Origin: Deltaproteobacteria bacterium
GTDB taxonomy: Bacteria; Myxococcota; Myxococcia; Myxococcales; 40CM-4-68-19
NCBI GenBank assembly: GCA_025358085.1
Contig: JANYKT010000153.1
Span: forward strand, 1 to 41,421
Direction: 5' to 3'
DNA: 41,421 nt
Numbering within the stretch: the stretch's first letter is position 1; each line of letters begins with the position of its first letter. A model generated the notes under the pieces. It worked only from the letters and a program-made list of their open reading frames with translations. It was not told where the DNA came from and did not search any database. Positions 1-8,292 of this stretch are shown one piece after another. The translations under genes and the position numbers were made by a program.

Positions 1-168
1 CTTGCTGGATACCAAGCCCTGCACGCGCGATCGCTGGCTGAACCAGACGCTTTCTGGGCCGAACAGGCCGAGCGCCTGCAATGGTCGCGCAAGTGGGATC
101 GCGTCTCCCGCTACGACTTCGACAAGGCGGAGATCGCCTTCCATGGTGCCTCCTTGATTGAAGATTGA
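1..168 (+). pseudogene. Acetyl-CoA synthetase N-terminal fragment, truncated
   Basis: The reading frame enters from the left edge and ends at a TGA at 166-168. Its roughly 55 residues resemble the N-terminal domain of AMP-forming acetyl-CoA synthetase (ACAS_N): YQALHARSLAEPDAFWAEQA, then WDRVSRYDF, then a FHGASL block where the family has W-F-x-G-x-x-L-N. In intact enzymes this domain is followed by about 550 residues of adenylation domain. Here the frame stops right after the GASL block, and the next gene (thiO, opposite strand) begins 16 bp later, so no catalytic domain can follow. I infer a remnant left by deletion or rearrangement. The true 5' end lies outside the window. Propionyl-CoA synthetase or another ACAS_N protein is possible. 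Confidence 0.55.
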
Positions 169-183
169 TTGCAGATCGTGAAC

Positions 184-1173
184 TCAGTGCGGCAAAGACT
201 CCGCCGGGGGGCGGTGCGGCGCGAACGGCTTCAGATCGACAGGCGGCGTCTCGCCGAGCGCCAGCGCGCGCACGATGGCCGCGGTGACGGGAGCGAGTAA
301 AATCCCGTTGCGGTAATGACCGGTCGCGACGATGTCGCCCCACTCGGTCCGGCCCAGGAGCGGCAGCCCGTCGGCAGTGCCCGGACGCAAGCCCGCCCAG
401 TGATCGACCACCGGCCCGGCCGCGCCCAGCCTGGCTGCGATAGCCTCGAGCTGCAGCCGCCCTTCGCGGGTGATCGCTTTGTCAAAGCCGGTGCGCTCGA
501 CGGTGCTGCCCACCAGCGTGCGCCCGCCACGAGGGACAAGATAACCTCCAGCGCCAAAGACCACGCTCGGCGGCGGCGGCACATCCACGAGCAGCAGCTG
601 TCCGCGAACCGGCTCGACCCGGACCCCGGCGATGGGTCCGCTCCAGGCGCCCGCTGCCACCACCGCGAGCTCGCCTTCGACCCGGTCGAGCCGCGTGACC
701 TCGGTCTTGCGGACCTTGATGCCGCGCTTCTCCACCTCGGCGCGCAGCGCGGCGACCAGCCGCCGGGCGTCCACCCGGCCCTCGTCGGGAAGCCAGAGCG
801 CGACCTTGGCGCGGGCGTCGTTGTGCAACTCGGCGCGCAGGCCGGCCGCGATCTGCCAGTCGCGCAGCGCGGCGAGCGCGTCGGCCTCGGCGTTGGTGAA
901 GGCGAGGTGCAGCGTGCCGCAGCGCTCGTAGCCGACATCGACTTTGAGCTTCGCGACCCACTCGCCATACAGCTGGAAAGAACGCAGGCACAGGTCGAGC
1001 ATGGGGCCGGGAGCGTGCGACTCCGACTGCGGGCCGAGAATGCCGGCTGCCGCCCAGGACGCTTCACTGCCGGGCTCGCTCCGATCGACGATGGAGACGC
1101 GCAGGCCAGCCTCGGCGAGTTCGAGCGCCGACGCGAGCCCGATGATCCCTGCGCCCACCACGACCACGTCCAT
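184..1173 (-). CDS. thiO: ThiO-like FAD-dependent glycine oxidase
   Basis: A 329-residue flavoprotein of the DAO family. The N-terminus has a Rossmann FAD-binding motif (VVVVGAGIIGLASALEL, residues 3-19) followed by the acidic end of the second strand (VDRSEPG). The segment SEASWAAAGILGP is typical of ThiO. Near the C-terminus, GLRPGTADGLPLLG and GHYRNGILLAP form the second FAD-contact region of the family. ThiO oxidises glycine to the imine used in making the thiazole of thiamine; other small amino acids are possible substrates. The ATG at 1171-1173 is preceded by AAAAGGAGG four bases upstream, which fixes the start. It is slightly shorter than most ThiO proteins (about 350-370). No other thiamine gene is visible nearby, so the pathway link rests on homology only. 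Confidence 0.82.
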   Translation of the reverse strand: MDVVVVGAGIIGLASALELAEAGLRVSIVDRSEPGSEASWAAAGILGPQSESHAPGPMLDLCLRSFQLYGEWVAKLKVDVGYERCGTLHLAFTNAEADALAALRDWQIAAGLRAELHNDARAKVALWLPDEGRVDARRLVAALRAEVEKRGIKVRKTEVTRLDRVEGELAVVAAGAWSGPIAGVRVEPVRGQLLLVDVPPPPSVVFGAGGYLVPRGGRTLVGSTVERTGFDKAITREGRLQLEAIAARLGAAGPVVDHWAGLRPGTADGLPLLGRTEWGDIVATGHYRNGILLAPVTAAIVRALALGETPPVDLKPFAPHRPPAESLPH

Positions 1174-1289
1174 GAGGCCTCCTTTTGCACCCGGACGGCT
1201 TTTCCGGCAACCGCGACCTCTTTCAAGGCAGCCTTCTATGTCTCTTTGCGGTTGATCTGCAGAAGGAGTTGGGGGCTTTATCCGGCACC

Positions 1290-1730
1290 ATGCGAGTCGA
1301 GCTAAAGAGAGTTGGAGGCCGCGGCGCGCCGCTGGAGTTGCCTGCCTATGCGACCGAGGGCGCGGCCGGGATGGACCTGCGCGCCGACGTCGAGCTGAGC
1401 CTGCCGCCGGGCGAACGCGCGCTGGTTCCCACGGGCATCGCCATCGCGATTCCGGCCGGGCACGAGGCGCAGGTCCGTCCCCGCAGCGGGCTCGCGCTGC
1501 GACACGGCGTCACCTGCCTGAATAGCCCCGGCACCATCGACAGCGACTACCGGGGCGAGGTGGGCGTGATTCTGGCGAACCTCGGACGCGAGACTTTCCG
1601 CATCGCGCGCGGCGATCGTATCGCGCAGCTGGTGGTCGCGCCGCTCGCGCGGGCCGACCTGGTCGAGGTGGGTGAGTTGCCTGACACCAGCCGCGGTGAG
1701 GGCGGCTTCGGCCACAGCGGCCGCCACTAG
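1290..1730 (+). CDS. dut: Deoxyuridine 5'-triphosphate nucleotidohydrolase (dUTPase)
   Basis: A 146-residue trimeric-type dUTPase that hydrolyses dUTP to dUMP and pyrophosphate, keeping uracil out of DNA and feeding thymidylate synthesis. All five family motifs are present in order: AAGMDLRA (motif 1, metal-binding Asp), [10 protein letters not shown] (2), [16 protein letters not shown] (3, uracil pocket and catalytic Asp), [10 protein letters not shown] (4) and [10 protein letters not shown] (5, phosphate clamp, where the usual Ser-Thr is replaced by His-Ser). The reading frame stays open further upstream, but the conserved protein begins at MRVELKRV, so the ATG at 1290 was chosen. An AGAAGGAG sequence lies about 21 bases upstream, rather far for a ribosome binding site; an in-frame TTG at 1269 is the alternative. 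Confidence 0.92.
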   Translation: MRVELKRVGGRGAPLELPAYATEGAAGMDLRADVELSLPPGERALVPTGIAIAIPAGHEAQVRPRSGLALRHGVTCLNSPGTIDSDYRGEVGVILANLGRETFRIARGDRIAQLVVAPLARADLVEVGELPDTSRGEGGFGHSGRH

Positions 1731-1827
1731 AAGGACCCCGGCTTTATACGCCGGATGACGGAGGAAAGGCATCCGTCACCTGACCTGTGCCGCCGCGTGG
1801 AGTCCGCGTGCTACTTGCGCTGCTCCA

Positions 1828-3996
1828 ATGAGGTGGCTCCTGGTGCTTTGCTATCGCTGCGGTGGACACGTCAAAGACGCCTCCGAGAAGTGCACCAGCT
1901 GCGGGCAGCAGCTTGCCCCGAGCCTGAAGCCGGGCTCGGCTGCAGGCTTCGGCGTGGGGAACCGCCGGCATCGGGTGGCCGTCGAGGGAGCGCCGTACCG
2001 CGCCGGTGACATCGTGGCGGGCCGGTTCCTGGTTCGGGATCTCATAGGTCAGGGGCCGCTCGGCTGGATGTACCGCGCGGTCGAGATCAGCACCGACACT
2101 GCCATCGCGCTGAAGGTGCTTTCGCCGAGATTTCTTCAGGCGCCCGAGGAGAAGCGCGTCTTCCTCGCCGAGCAGCAGAAGGCGCAGCGGCTGTCGCACC
2201 AGAACATCGCCCAGGTCTACCAGGCGGGAGAGGACCAGGACCGGCCCTTCATTGTGCTGCAGCTGCTCGAAGGCCTGACATTGCGGCGGATCATGGAGCT
2301 GCGCCGGCAAAAGGGCCAGGGCTTCAGCCTCCAGGAAGTCGAGCCCATCGTGGCGCAGATCGCGGCCGCCCTCGAGGCGGCGGCGCGGACGTTCGCACAC
2401 GGCAACCTCAAGCCCGATAACGTGGTGGTGCTGCCTGACCTCCTCAAGCTCACGGACTTTGGCCTGGCGAGCAGCTTGCCGCGCGCGCCGTTCATGGCAG
2501 CGCAGCGCGCGAGCTTTGTGCATCGCTACCTCGCGCCCGAGTTCCTGCTGGGTGAGCCGCTCGACGCACGCACGGACGTATTCAGTCTGGGCGTCTTGCT
2601 GGGCGAGCTGCTCGGCGACACGCACCCGCAGGCGCAGCGCAGCCTGCTTTTGGACCGGCCGCAGTTGTCGCCGCGGCTCGAAGAGATGGTCCGGCACGCG
2701 GTGGCACCCCGCCCAGTGGACCGCTTCGCCAATGCGAACGAGCTTCTGGCCGAGCTGTCGGCGCTGGTCATGGCGGCGCCGCGGCAGTCGCCGCCCCCGG
2801 TTGACGACGACGCGGACGATGTCGTGATCGAGGAGGTGCACACCGATCCGCGGCTGCGGATCGCGCGGGCCTTGGCGGCGCAAGACACTGCGCCGTTGAT
2901 GCCGGCGCCGTTCGTAGCCCCGCCTTTTTATGAGCCGGCGGTGACGCGACCCGAGCGCACGGCGTCGCGAACCGGGAAGCTCCGTTCGCAGGACGAGGTG
3001 ACGGCACGGCATCAGGTGCCGCTGGCTCTGCGCGCGATGATGGTGCCGCCAGCAGAAGATCTTGCAAGCGAGGAGATCGCGGCAATCGAAGAGCAACCCG
3101 CGCAGCCGCAGATCCAATCCGATGCGGCCGTGCAGCGGGCGACCGCGGCCGAGGTGAAGCTGATCGAGGTCGCGGCCAGTGTCGGCGCGACGCCCGCGCT
3201 GCTCACCGCCGAGACAGCGGTCCGCGCCGCGCCGACGGAAGCGCCGCCACAGGCGCAGCCTGAAGAGCCCATTCTGAATCGGCCCCGGCGCGGCGCGGGC
3301 AAGCGCGGCAAAGAAAAGCTCAACAAGCGACTGCGACCGCGTCGCGGCAACCTGGCGGGCGAGGCGGGATTGACTCCCAGCTCGCCGCCGCTGGCCGCGG
3401 GCGCAAGCGTGCCACCGCCCGCAGTCGAGTCGAGCTTTCGGCAAATCGTCCCCAGCGCTGCGGGCTCCGCGAGCACGCCGCCTCTCGCGGCCATCGTCGA
3501 GGTGAAGAAGCGCCCCAAGGCCTTCATGGTGGCGACGGTGGCCATCGTCGCCGTTGCCATGCTGGTCGGCGCCGCGACCTTCCTGAACGGTCGCACAACT
3601 TCGACCGAGCTCGCTGCCGGAGACTCTCCGAAGACTTCAGCCGCGAGCAGCACGGCCAGCGCAGCCGTCGGCCCGGCTCCCGCCGCTACCGCGCCCAGAA
3701 CGCCGGGCAAGGCCGGCGAGAAGCCGGAGCCGCGCGATGCACCTGCCGCGCTCGAGAAGTCGAAGGCCCGTGCCATCGACCATCGCTCTCTGCGCGAGGA
3801 GATCCGCGCAGTGCGCGAGGCCGCGCGGCGGGCGCTCGACGCGCGAAAGCGCAAGCGCGACGAAGCGCTCGCGCAGACCAGTAAAACGCGCGCCGCTGTC
3901 AAGAGCGCAGCAGCGCATCCGGTCGCAATTCCAGCGCCTCTCGAAGCCGCGGCGCCTGTGGCGATCGCAGCGCCGCGGCTTCCGCTGCTGCGCTGA
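1828..3996 (+). CDS. Membrane-anchored zinc-ribbon Ser/Thr kinase-like protein (probable pseudokinase)
   Basis: A 722-residue Hanks-type kinase-fold protein. Residues 8-25 form a zinc ribbon (C8xxC11 and C22xxC25). The kinase domain spans about 68-315: a glycine loop GQGPLG (74-79), the ATP lysine in ALKVL (K96), HGNLKPDN (191-198), DFG (210-212) and APEFL. The HRD catalytic aspartate is replaced by asparagine (H191-G-N193), whereas the lysine, the second Asn and DFG are kept. Phosphotransfer is therefore doubtful although nucleotide binding may persist. Residues 320-560 are low-complexity Ala/Pro/Glu linker. A single transmembrane helix lies at about 565-586, followed by an Ala-rich tail ending in a basic, possibly coiled region. 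A GTG at 1843 (residue 6) is an alternative start. Role unknown; likely a signalling scaffold. Confidence 0.78.
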   Translation: MRWLLVLCYRCGGHVKDASEKCTSCGQQLAPSLKPGSAAGFGVGNRRHRVAVEGAPYRAGDIVAGRFLVRDLIGQGPLGWMYRAVEISTDTAIALKVLSPRFLQAPEEKRVFLAEQQKAQRLSHQNIAQVYQAGEDQDRPFIVLQLLEGLTLRRIMELRRQKGQGFSLQEVEPIVAQIAAALEAAARTFAHGNLKPDNVVVLPDLLKLTDFGLASSLPRAPFMAAQRASFVHRYLAPEFLLGEPLDARTDVFSLGVLLGELLGDTHPQAQRSLLLDRPQLSPRLEEMVRHAVAPRPVDRFANANELLAELSALVMAAPRQSPPPVDDDADDVVIEEVHTDPRLRIARALAAQDTAPLMPAPFVAPPFYEPAVTRPERTASRTGKLRSQDEVTARHQVPLALRAMMVPPAEDLASEEIAAIEEQPAQPQIQSDAAVQRATAAEVKLIEVAASVGATPALLTAETAVRAAPTEAPPQAQPEEPILNRPRRGAGKRGKEKLNKRLRPRRGNLAGEAGLTPSSPPLAAGASVPPPAVESSFRQIVPSAAGSASTPPLAAIVEVKKRPKAFMVATVAIVAVAMLVGAATFLNGRTTSTELAAGDSPKTSAASSTASAAVGPAPAATAPRTPGKAGEKPEPRDAPAALEKSKARAIDHRSLREEIRAVREAARRALDARKRKRDEALAQTSKTRAAVKSAAAHPVAIPAPLEAAAPVAIAAPRLPLLR

Positions 3997-4015
3997 CGCG
4001 CGGTATAAGAAGCGC

Positions 4016-5317
4016 ATGATCGCGCCCGGCCCCCGAGGTTCATTTCTCCTCGGCAGCCTGCCCGACGCGCAGCGCGACCCCATCGGGATGTTCCAGCGCG
4101 CCTTCAACGACTACGGCGATGTCGTGCGCCTGCGCTTTGGCTACCTCACCGCTCACCTGATCAGCTCGCCCGCGGGGGTGAACCACGTCCTCGCCGAGAA
4201 CAACAAGAACTACGGCAAGCAGACGCGCGGCTTCAAGAACCTCCGCCGCGTGATGGGCAATGGGCTGCTCACCGCCGAGGGCGACTTCTGGAAGAAGCAG
4301 CGGCGACTCGCGCAGCCTGCTTTTCACCGGCAGAAGATCGCGGGCTTTGCCGAGTCGATGTTGCGCGCGGCCGGGCGCTGTGCGGAGCGGCTGGCAGCAG
4401 CCAGGGCGCCGGTGGACGTGGCGGCCGAGATGATGCGCGTGACGCTCGAGATCGTGGGCGAGACGCTGCTCGGAACGCAGGTCGCGGGAGACACCGACCG
4501 GGTGCAGAGCGTGGTGGGTGACCTGCTGCGCGCAGCCAATCAGCGCATGACGCGCTTCATCGACCTGCCGCCGCCGCTGCCCACGCGCAGCAACTTGCGG
4601 TTGCGCGGCTGGCTGCGGGTGCTGGACGAGATCGTGCTGCGGATCATCGCCGAGCGGCGCAAGGCGCCCGGCGACGACCTCATCTCCATGCTGCTGGTCG
4701 CGCGCGACGAGGAGACCGGCCAGACCATGACCGACGGGCAGTTGCGCGACGAAGCGATGACCATCTTTTTGGCCGGTCACGAGACCACCGCCAACACGCT
4801 GACCTGGACCTGGCTGTTGCTCTCGCGCTACCCGGCGGCCGCGCGCGCGCTGCGAGCCGAGCTGGGGAACACGCCCATCACGGCGGCCGACCTGCCCCGG
4901 CTGCCGCTGTTGAAGATGTTGATCGAGGAATCAATGCGGCTCTACCCGCCGGCGTGGCTGATCGCACGCTCAGCCACGGGCGCTGATGAAATCGACGGCT
5001 ACGAGATTCCAGCGCAGTCGCTTGTCTTCGTCAGCCCGTACATCGTGCACCGCAGTCCTCGACTCTGGCGCGACCCCGAGGGCTTTGACCCGGAGCGGTT
5101 CGCGCAAGCGCCGCCGCGCGGAACCTATTTCCCTTTTGGCGGAGGCCCGCGCCAGTGCATCGGGAATGGTTTTGCCATGATGGAAGCGCAGTTGGTGCTG
5201 GCGACGCTCGCGCAGAAATTCGCGCTCGAACTGGTCCCCGGTCACCCGGTGGCGTTGGAGCCGAGCATTACGCTGCGACCGCGGCACGGCATGCGGATGT
5301 CCGTGCGACCGGCCTGA
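4016..5317 (+). CDS. Cytochrome P450
   Basis: A 433-residue soluble class-I-type bacterial P450 monooxygenase. The signatures are in order: C-helix WxxxR (W92-R96), I-helix oxygen-binding AGHETT (253-258), K-helix ExxR (E305-R308), FDPERF (357-362), and the haem-binding loop FPFGGGPRQCIG with the axial Cys at 381. The N-terminus (MIAPGPRG) has no membrane anchor. The frame is open about 280 bases upstream but overlaps the kinase gene there; the ATG at 4016 starts just 19 bases after that gene's stop and gives a family-sized protein. No ferredoxin, reductase or biosynthetic partner is adjacent, so the substrate cannot be inferred. Sequence style (AGHETTAN, SMRLYPPAW) is of the CYP102/CYP4-like fatty-acid or terpenoid group rather than the CYP107 macrolide group; this last point is only an impression. 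Confidence 0.93.
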   Translation: MIAPGPRGSFLLGSLPDAQRDPIGMFQRAFNDYGDVVRLRFGYLTAHLISSPAGVNHVLAENNKNYGKQTRGFKNLRRVMGNGLLTAEGDFWKKQRRLAQPAFHRQKIAGFAESMLRAAGRCAERLAAARAPVDVAAEMMRVTLEIVGETLLGTQVAGDTDRVQSVVGDLLRAANQRMTRFIDLPPPLPTRSNLRLRGWLRVLDEIVLRIIAERRKAPGDDLISMLLVARDEETGQTMTDGQLRDEAMTIFLAGHETTANTLTWTWLLLSRYPAAARALRAELGNTPITAADLPRLPLLKMLIEESMRLYPPAWLIARSATGADEIDGYEIPAQSLVFVSPYIVHRSPRLWRDPEGFDPERFAQAPPRGTYFPFGGGPRQCIGNGFAMMEAQLVLATLAQKFALELVPGHPVALEPSITLRPRHGMRMSVRPA

Positions 5318-5363
5318 TTCGCTGGTCGCAGCTTCGAGCTCGTTGACTTTCCGCAGCGCGAAA

Positions 5364-5477
5364 CTATCTGCCTCGGGTCCCGCGGCGCAGCCCCTTGTTG
5401 CGGCGGGCGCGCTTGCGTTTCAGGGCTGCCTTCTTGGGCTTCGCGCGGCTCTTGATGCTCTTCTTGGTCCTTGCCAT
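5364..5477 (-). CDS. 37-residue highly basic protein
   Basis: A short frame starting at ATG (5475-5477) and ending in TAG. About half of its 37 residues are Lys or Arg (it begins MARTKKSIKSRAKPKKAALK and ends RRGTRGR), with no acidic residue. Such composition fits a nucleic-acid-binding peptide, for example a small ribosome-associated or histone-H1-like protein, but I do not recognise a family. No clear Shine-Dalgarno precedes the ATG. It fills an otherwise empty 248-bp gap between the P450 and the WalJ-like gene, on the opposite strand to both. The unusually even spacing of basic residues and the tidy start and stop make it more likely real than chance, but a GC-rich random frame cannot be excluded. 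Confidence 0.4.
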   Translation of the reverse strand: MARTKKSIKSRAKPKKAALKRKRARRNKGLRRGTRGR

Positions 5478-5565
5478 GGGCGGGCTTCTAGCACACGCCC
5501 TGCTTTTCGCGCGATACGAAAAAGTGCTCCGGCCGCGCTTGCGGAAAAGGAGCGGCTGCTGATAC

Positions 5566-6393
5566 ATGCGTTCAGTGCGACTTTGCGTCCTGTCGAGCGG
5601 CTCCGGAGGCAATTGTCTCTATGTCGAGACCGGCGCAACCCGCGTGCTGGTCGACGCCGGGCTGCCACTCAAGGAGACCGCGAAGCGTTGCGCCAGCGTC
5701 GGCGTCTCGGTGAAAGACGTCACCGACGTGCTGCTCACGCACGAGCACGCGGACCACTCGCACGCTGCGGGGATCCTCGCGCGGCGGCTGGGAGTGCAAG
5801 TGCACGCAACGCGCGGCACGCTGCAATCGCTGCGCGATCCGCCGCCTCCTGAGCTGAAAGTCCCGTTGCGGGGCGGTGAGCCGTTTCAGATTGGCGACCT
5901 TCGCATCACGCCGGTCGCCGTGCCGCACGACGCGAGCGAGCCGGTGGCTTATGTCTTTGAAGACGGCATGGGCGCTCGCGCGGCAATCGTCACTGACCTT
6001 GGCTGCGCGCCGCGAAAGGTCTTGCTCGCCCTGCAGGGTCTCGACGCGCTGGTGCTGGAGATGAACCACGACGCGCGGATGCTGCTGGAAGGTCCCTATC
6101 CATTCAGCCTGAAGCGCCGCATCCGCTCGGACCTCGGCCACCTCTCCAACGCCCAGGGCGCGCAGGTGCTGGCGCAGGTGCTGCACCCGGGTTTGCGGCA
6201 CGTCGTGCTCGCGCACCTGTCCGAGCACAACAACACCGAGCGTTGCGCGCGCACCGCCGCGGAGTGCGTGCTCGAGCGGGCCGGCAGCGGCGCGAACGTG
6301 GTTGTGGGCTCCCAGGCGCGGGCGCTGGAACCGCTGGATCTGCGAGCTTGCGTCCGCATTTCGAGGCCGCGCCAACTCGCACTCTTCGCCTGA
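5566..6393 (+). CDS. WalJ/YycJ-like metallo-beta-lactamase-fold hydrolase
   Basis: A 275-residue metallo-beta-lactamase-fold protein. The family opening VRLCVLSSGSGGNCLYVE is that of the YycJ/WalJ group, and the metal motif HEHADH (H59, H61, D63, H64) follows at the usual place. Later ligands are suggested by the PHDASEP block (about 125), the VTDLG block and HLSEHNN (about 222-228). Members of this group are soluble nucleases or nuclease-like hydrolases with two metal ions; WalJ has been linked to DNA processing in Firmicutes. The gene ends 21 bases before the VOC gene and may be co-transcribed with it. The start ATG at 5566 is the first in frame. The exact substrate is unknown. Confidence 0.8.
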   Translation: MRSVRLCVLSSGSGGNCLYVETGATRVLVDAGLPLKETAKRCASVGVSVKDVTDVLLTHEHADHSHAAGILARRLGVQVHATRGTLQSLRDPPPPELKVPLRGGEPFQIGDLRITPVAVPHDASEPVAYVFEDGMGARAAIVTDLGCAPRKVLLALQGLDALVLEMNHDARMLLEGPYPFSLKRRIRSDLGHLSNAQGAQVLAQVLHPGLRHVVLAHLSEHNNTERCARTAAECVLERAGSGANVVVGSQARALEPLDLRACVRISRPRQLALFA

Positions 6394-6414
6394 GTAGAAC
6401 CAAGGAGCATCTCA

Positions 6415-6873
6415 ATGCCGGTAAAGCCGATCCCTGATGGTTATTCCACCGCCACGCCCTATCTCATCGTCGATGGCGCAAGCGATGCGCTGGCGTTTTA
6501 CGCGAAGGGGTTCGGCGCCAATGAACTCTTCCGTATGCCCGGGCCTGACGGCCGCATCGCCCATTCCGAACTCCAGATCGGCACCTCGCGCCTGATGCTC
6601 GCCGACGAGAATGCGGCGATGGGCGCGAAGGGGCCCAAGGCGTACGGCGGGTCGCCGTTGTCGCTGCTGCTCTATGTCGAAGACGTCGATTCCTTCATCC
6701 AGCGCGCAGTGGAGGCAGGCGCGAAGATCGAGCGGCCCATCGCCGACCAGTTCTATGGCGATCGCACGGGCGGAATCATCGATCCTTTCGGGCACCGCTG
6801 GTACATCGCGACTCATAGGGAAGACGTGGCGCCGGAAGAGATGGAGCGGCGCATGAAGGCAATGGTCCAGTAG
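6415..6873 (+). CDS. VOC-fold (glyoxalase/PhnB-like) protein
   Basis: A 152-residue vicinal-oxygen-chelate protein of the PhnB/YdcL-like type. It begins with VKPIPDGYSTATPYLIVDGA, then AFYAKGFGANELFR, HSELQIGTSRLMLADE, LLLYVEDVDSFIQRAVEAGA and DRTGGIIDPFGHRWYIATH. These blocks make the two beta-alpha-beta-beta-beta modules of the fold. The final GHRWYIATHREDV block carries the family histidine and glutamate/aspartate positions. A Shine-Dalgarno (AAGGAG) lies 7 bases before the ATG. Members are often assigned as glyoxalase, bleomycin-resistance or demethylmenaquinone-methyltransferase-like proteins, and this sequence does not decide between them. Function therefore unknown beyond the fold. Confidence 0.85.
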   Translation: MPVKPIPDGYSTATPYLIVDGASDALAFYAKGFGANELFRMPGPDGRIAHSELQIGTSRLMLADENAAMGAKGPKAYGGSPLSLLLYVEDVDSFIQRAVEAGAKIERPIADQFYGDRTGGIIDPFGHRWYIATHREDVAPEEMERRMKAMVQ

Positions 6874-6931
6874 CCGGTGCCGCGCGGCCCGCCGGGTGAC
6901 GGCGCGGGCCAGCCGTTGTAGAGGAGCGCGC

Positions 6932-8257
6932 ATGATTCCTCGCTACAGCCGGCCCGAGATGGCGCGTCTCTGGACGCCCGAGTATCGCTATTCGACCTGG
7001 CTTGCCGTCGAGCTGGCGGCCGCGCGGGCCATGGCCGAGAAAGGACTGGTTCCTCGCGATGCGGTCGCCGAGTGCGTGGCGAAGGCCGGCAGCTTCACCG
7101 CCGCGGACGCAGCGCGCATCGACGAGATCGAGAAGGTCACGCGCCACGACGTGATCGCGTTTCTGACTTTCATGGAAGAGCGCATCGGCCCGGCCGCGCG
7201 GCACCTGCACTTCGGCATGACCAGCTCGGACGTGCTCGACACCTCGCTCGCGCTCCTGCTGCGCGACGCGGCAGATCTGATCCTTGCCGGCCTCGACAAG
7301 GCGCGCGAGGCGGTGGTGCGGCGCGCGGTCGAGCACAAGCGCACGCCGTGCATCGGCCGCTCGCACGGCATCCACGCCGAGCCGACCACGTTCGGCTGGA
7401 AGCTGATCGTCTGGGCCGACGAGCTTTCGCGCGCGCGCACCCGCGTCCAGCATGCGCGCGCGGTGATCGCCGTGGGAAAGATCTCCGGTGCGGTGGGGAC
7501 CTTCGCGCACCTCGACCCGTCGATCGAGGAGGCCGCCCTGCGCGAGCTGGGCCTCGCTGCAGCGCCCGCCTCGACGCAGATCATCCAGCGCGACCGGCAC
7601 GCCGAATATTTCACCGCGCTCGCGCTCGCGGGCGCTTCGCTGGAAAAGTTCGCGGTCGAGATCCGCCACCTGCAGCGCACCGAGGTGCGGGAGGCCGAGG
7701 AGCCGTTCGGCAAGGGACAGAAGGGATCCTCCGCGATGCCGCACAAGCGGAATCCGATCTTGAGCGAGAACCTCACCGGCCTTGCCCGCATGTTGCGGGC
7801 CTATGCGGTCGCGGCCATGGAGGATGTGGCGCTGTGGCACGAGCGCGATATCAGCCATTCAAGCGTGGAGCGCATGATCGGCCCCGACGCGACCGTCACG
7901 CTCGACTTCATGCTGCATCGATTTGCCGGGTTGATGGAGGGTCTGCGCGTCTATCCCGAGCGGATGCTGGAAAACCTGCAGGCCACGCGCGGGCTGGTGT
8001 TCTCACAACCGGTACTGCTCAAATTGATCGAGCACGGCATGGAGCGGCAGGCGGCCTATGTCGTCGTGCAGCGCAACGCCATGCGCGTCTGGGACGAGGG
8101 TCGCGACTTCAAGGCGCTGCTTGCGGAGGACCCCGACATCAAGGCGCTGCTGCGGCCCGCTGAACTGGAAGCCTGCTTCGATTTGCAACACGAGCTGCGC
8201 CACGTCGACACGGTCTTCGCGCGCGTCCTGCAGGCCCCGGCCGCGGGCGGCAGCTAA
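6932..8257 (+). CDS. purB: Adenylosuccinate lyase
   Basis: A 441-residue homotetrameric lyase of the fumarase/aspartase superfamily. It cleaves SAICAR to AICAR and adenylosuccinate to AMP, both with release of fumarate, in purine synthesis. The signature loop GSSAMPHKRNPI carries the catalytic serine. Conserved blocks HFGMTSSDVLDT and GRSHGIHAEPTTFG supply the other active-site residues. MIPRYSRPEMARLW is the standard N-terminus, so the ATG at 6932, preceded by GAGGAG, is the start. The other purine gene in this window, purC, lies 3 kb away on the opposite strand, so the pathway is scattered. Confidence 0.96.
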   Translation: MIPRYSRPEMARLWTPEYRYSTWLAVELAAARAMAEKGLVPRDAVAECVAKAGSFTAADAARIDEIEKVTRHDVIAFLTFMEERIGPAARHLHFGMTSSDVLDTSLALLLRDAADLILAGLDKAREAVVRRAVEHKRTPCIGRSHGIHAEPTTFGWKLIVWADELSRARTRVQHARAVIAVGKISGAVGTFAHLDPSIEEAALRELGLAAAPASTQIIQRDRHAEYFTALALAGASLEKFAVEIRHLQRTEVREAEEPFGKGQKGSSAMPHKRNPILSENLTGLARMLRAYAVAAMEDVALWHERDISHSSVERMIGPDATVTLDFMLHRFAGLMEGLRVYPERMLENLQATRGLVFSQPVLLKLIEHGMERQAAYVVVQRNAMRVWDEGRDFKALLAEDPDIKALLRPAELEACFDLQHELRHVDTVFARVLQAPAAGGS

Positions 8258-8292
8258 CTCGCCAAGGCTCGCGGAATGCTAGCCTTGGCGCC

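Noticed and set aside
316-1305. Long plus-strand open frame of 329 codons opposite thiO
   Set aside because: It mirrors thiO, has no recognisable domain and shows Arg/Gly/Pro-rich composition typical of the antisense of a GC-rich gene.
1744-3444. Minus-strand open frame of 566 codons under the kinase gene
   Set aside because: Antisense shadow: Arg/His/Leu-rich with no motifs, while the kinase motifs are clear on the plus strand.
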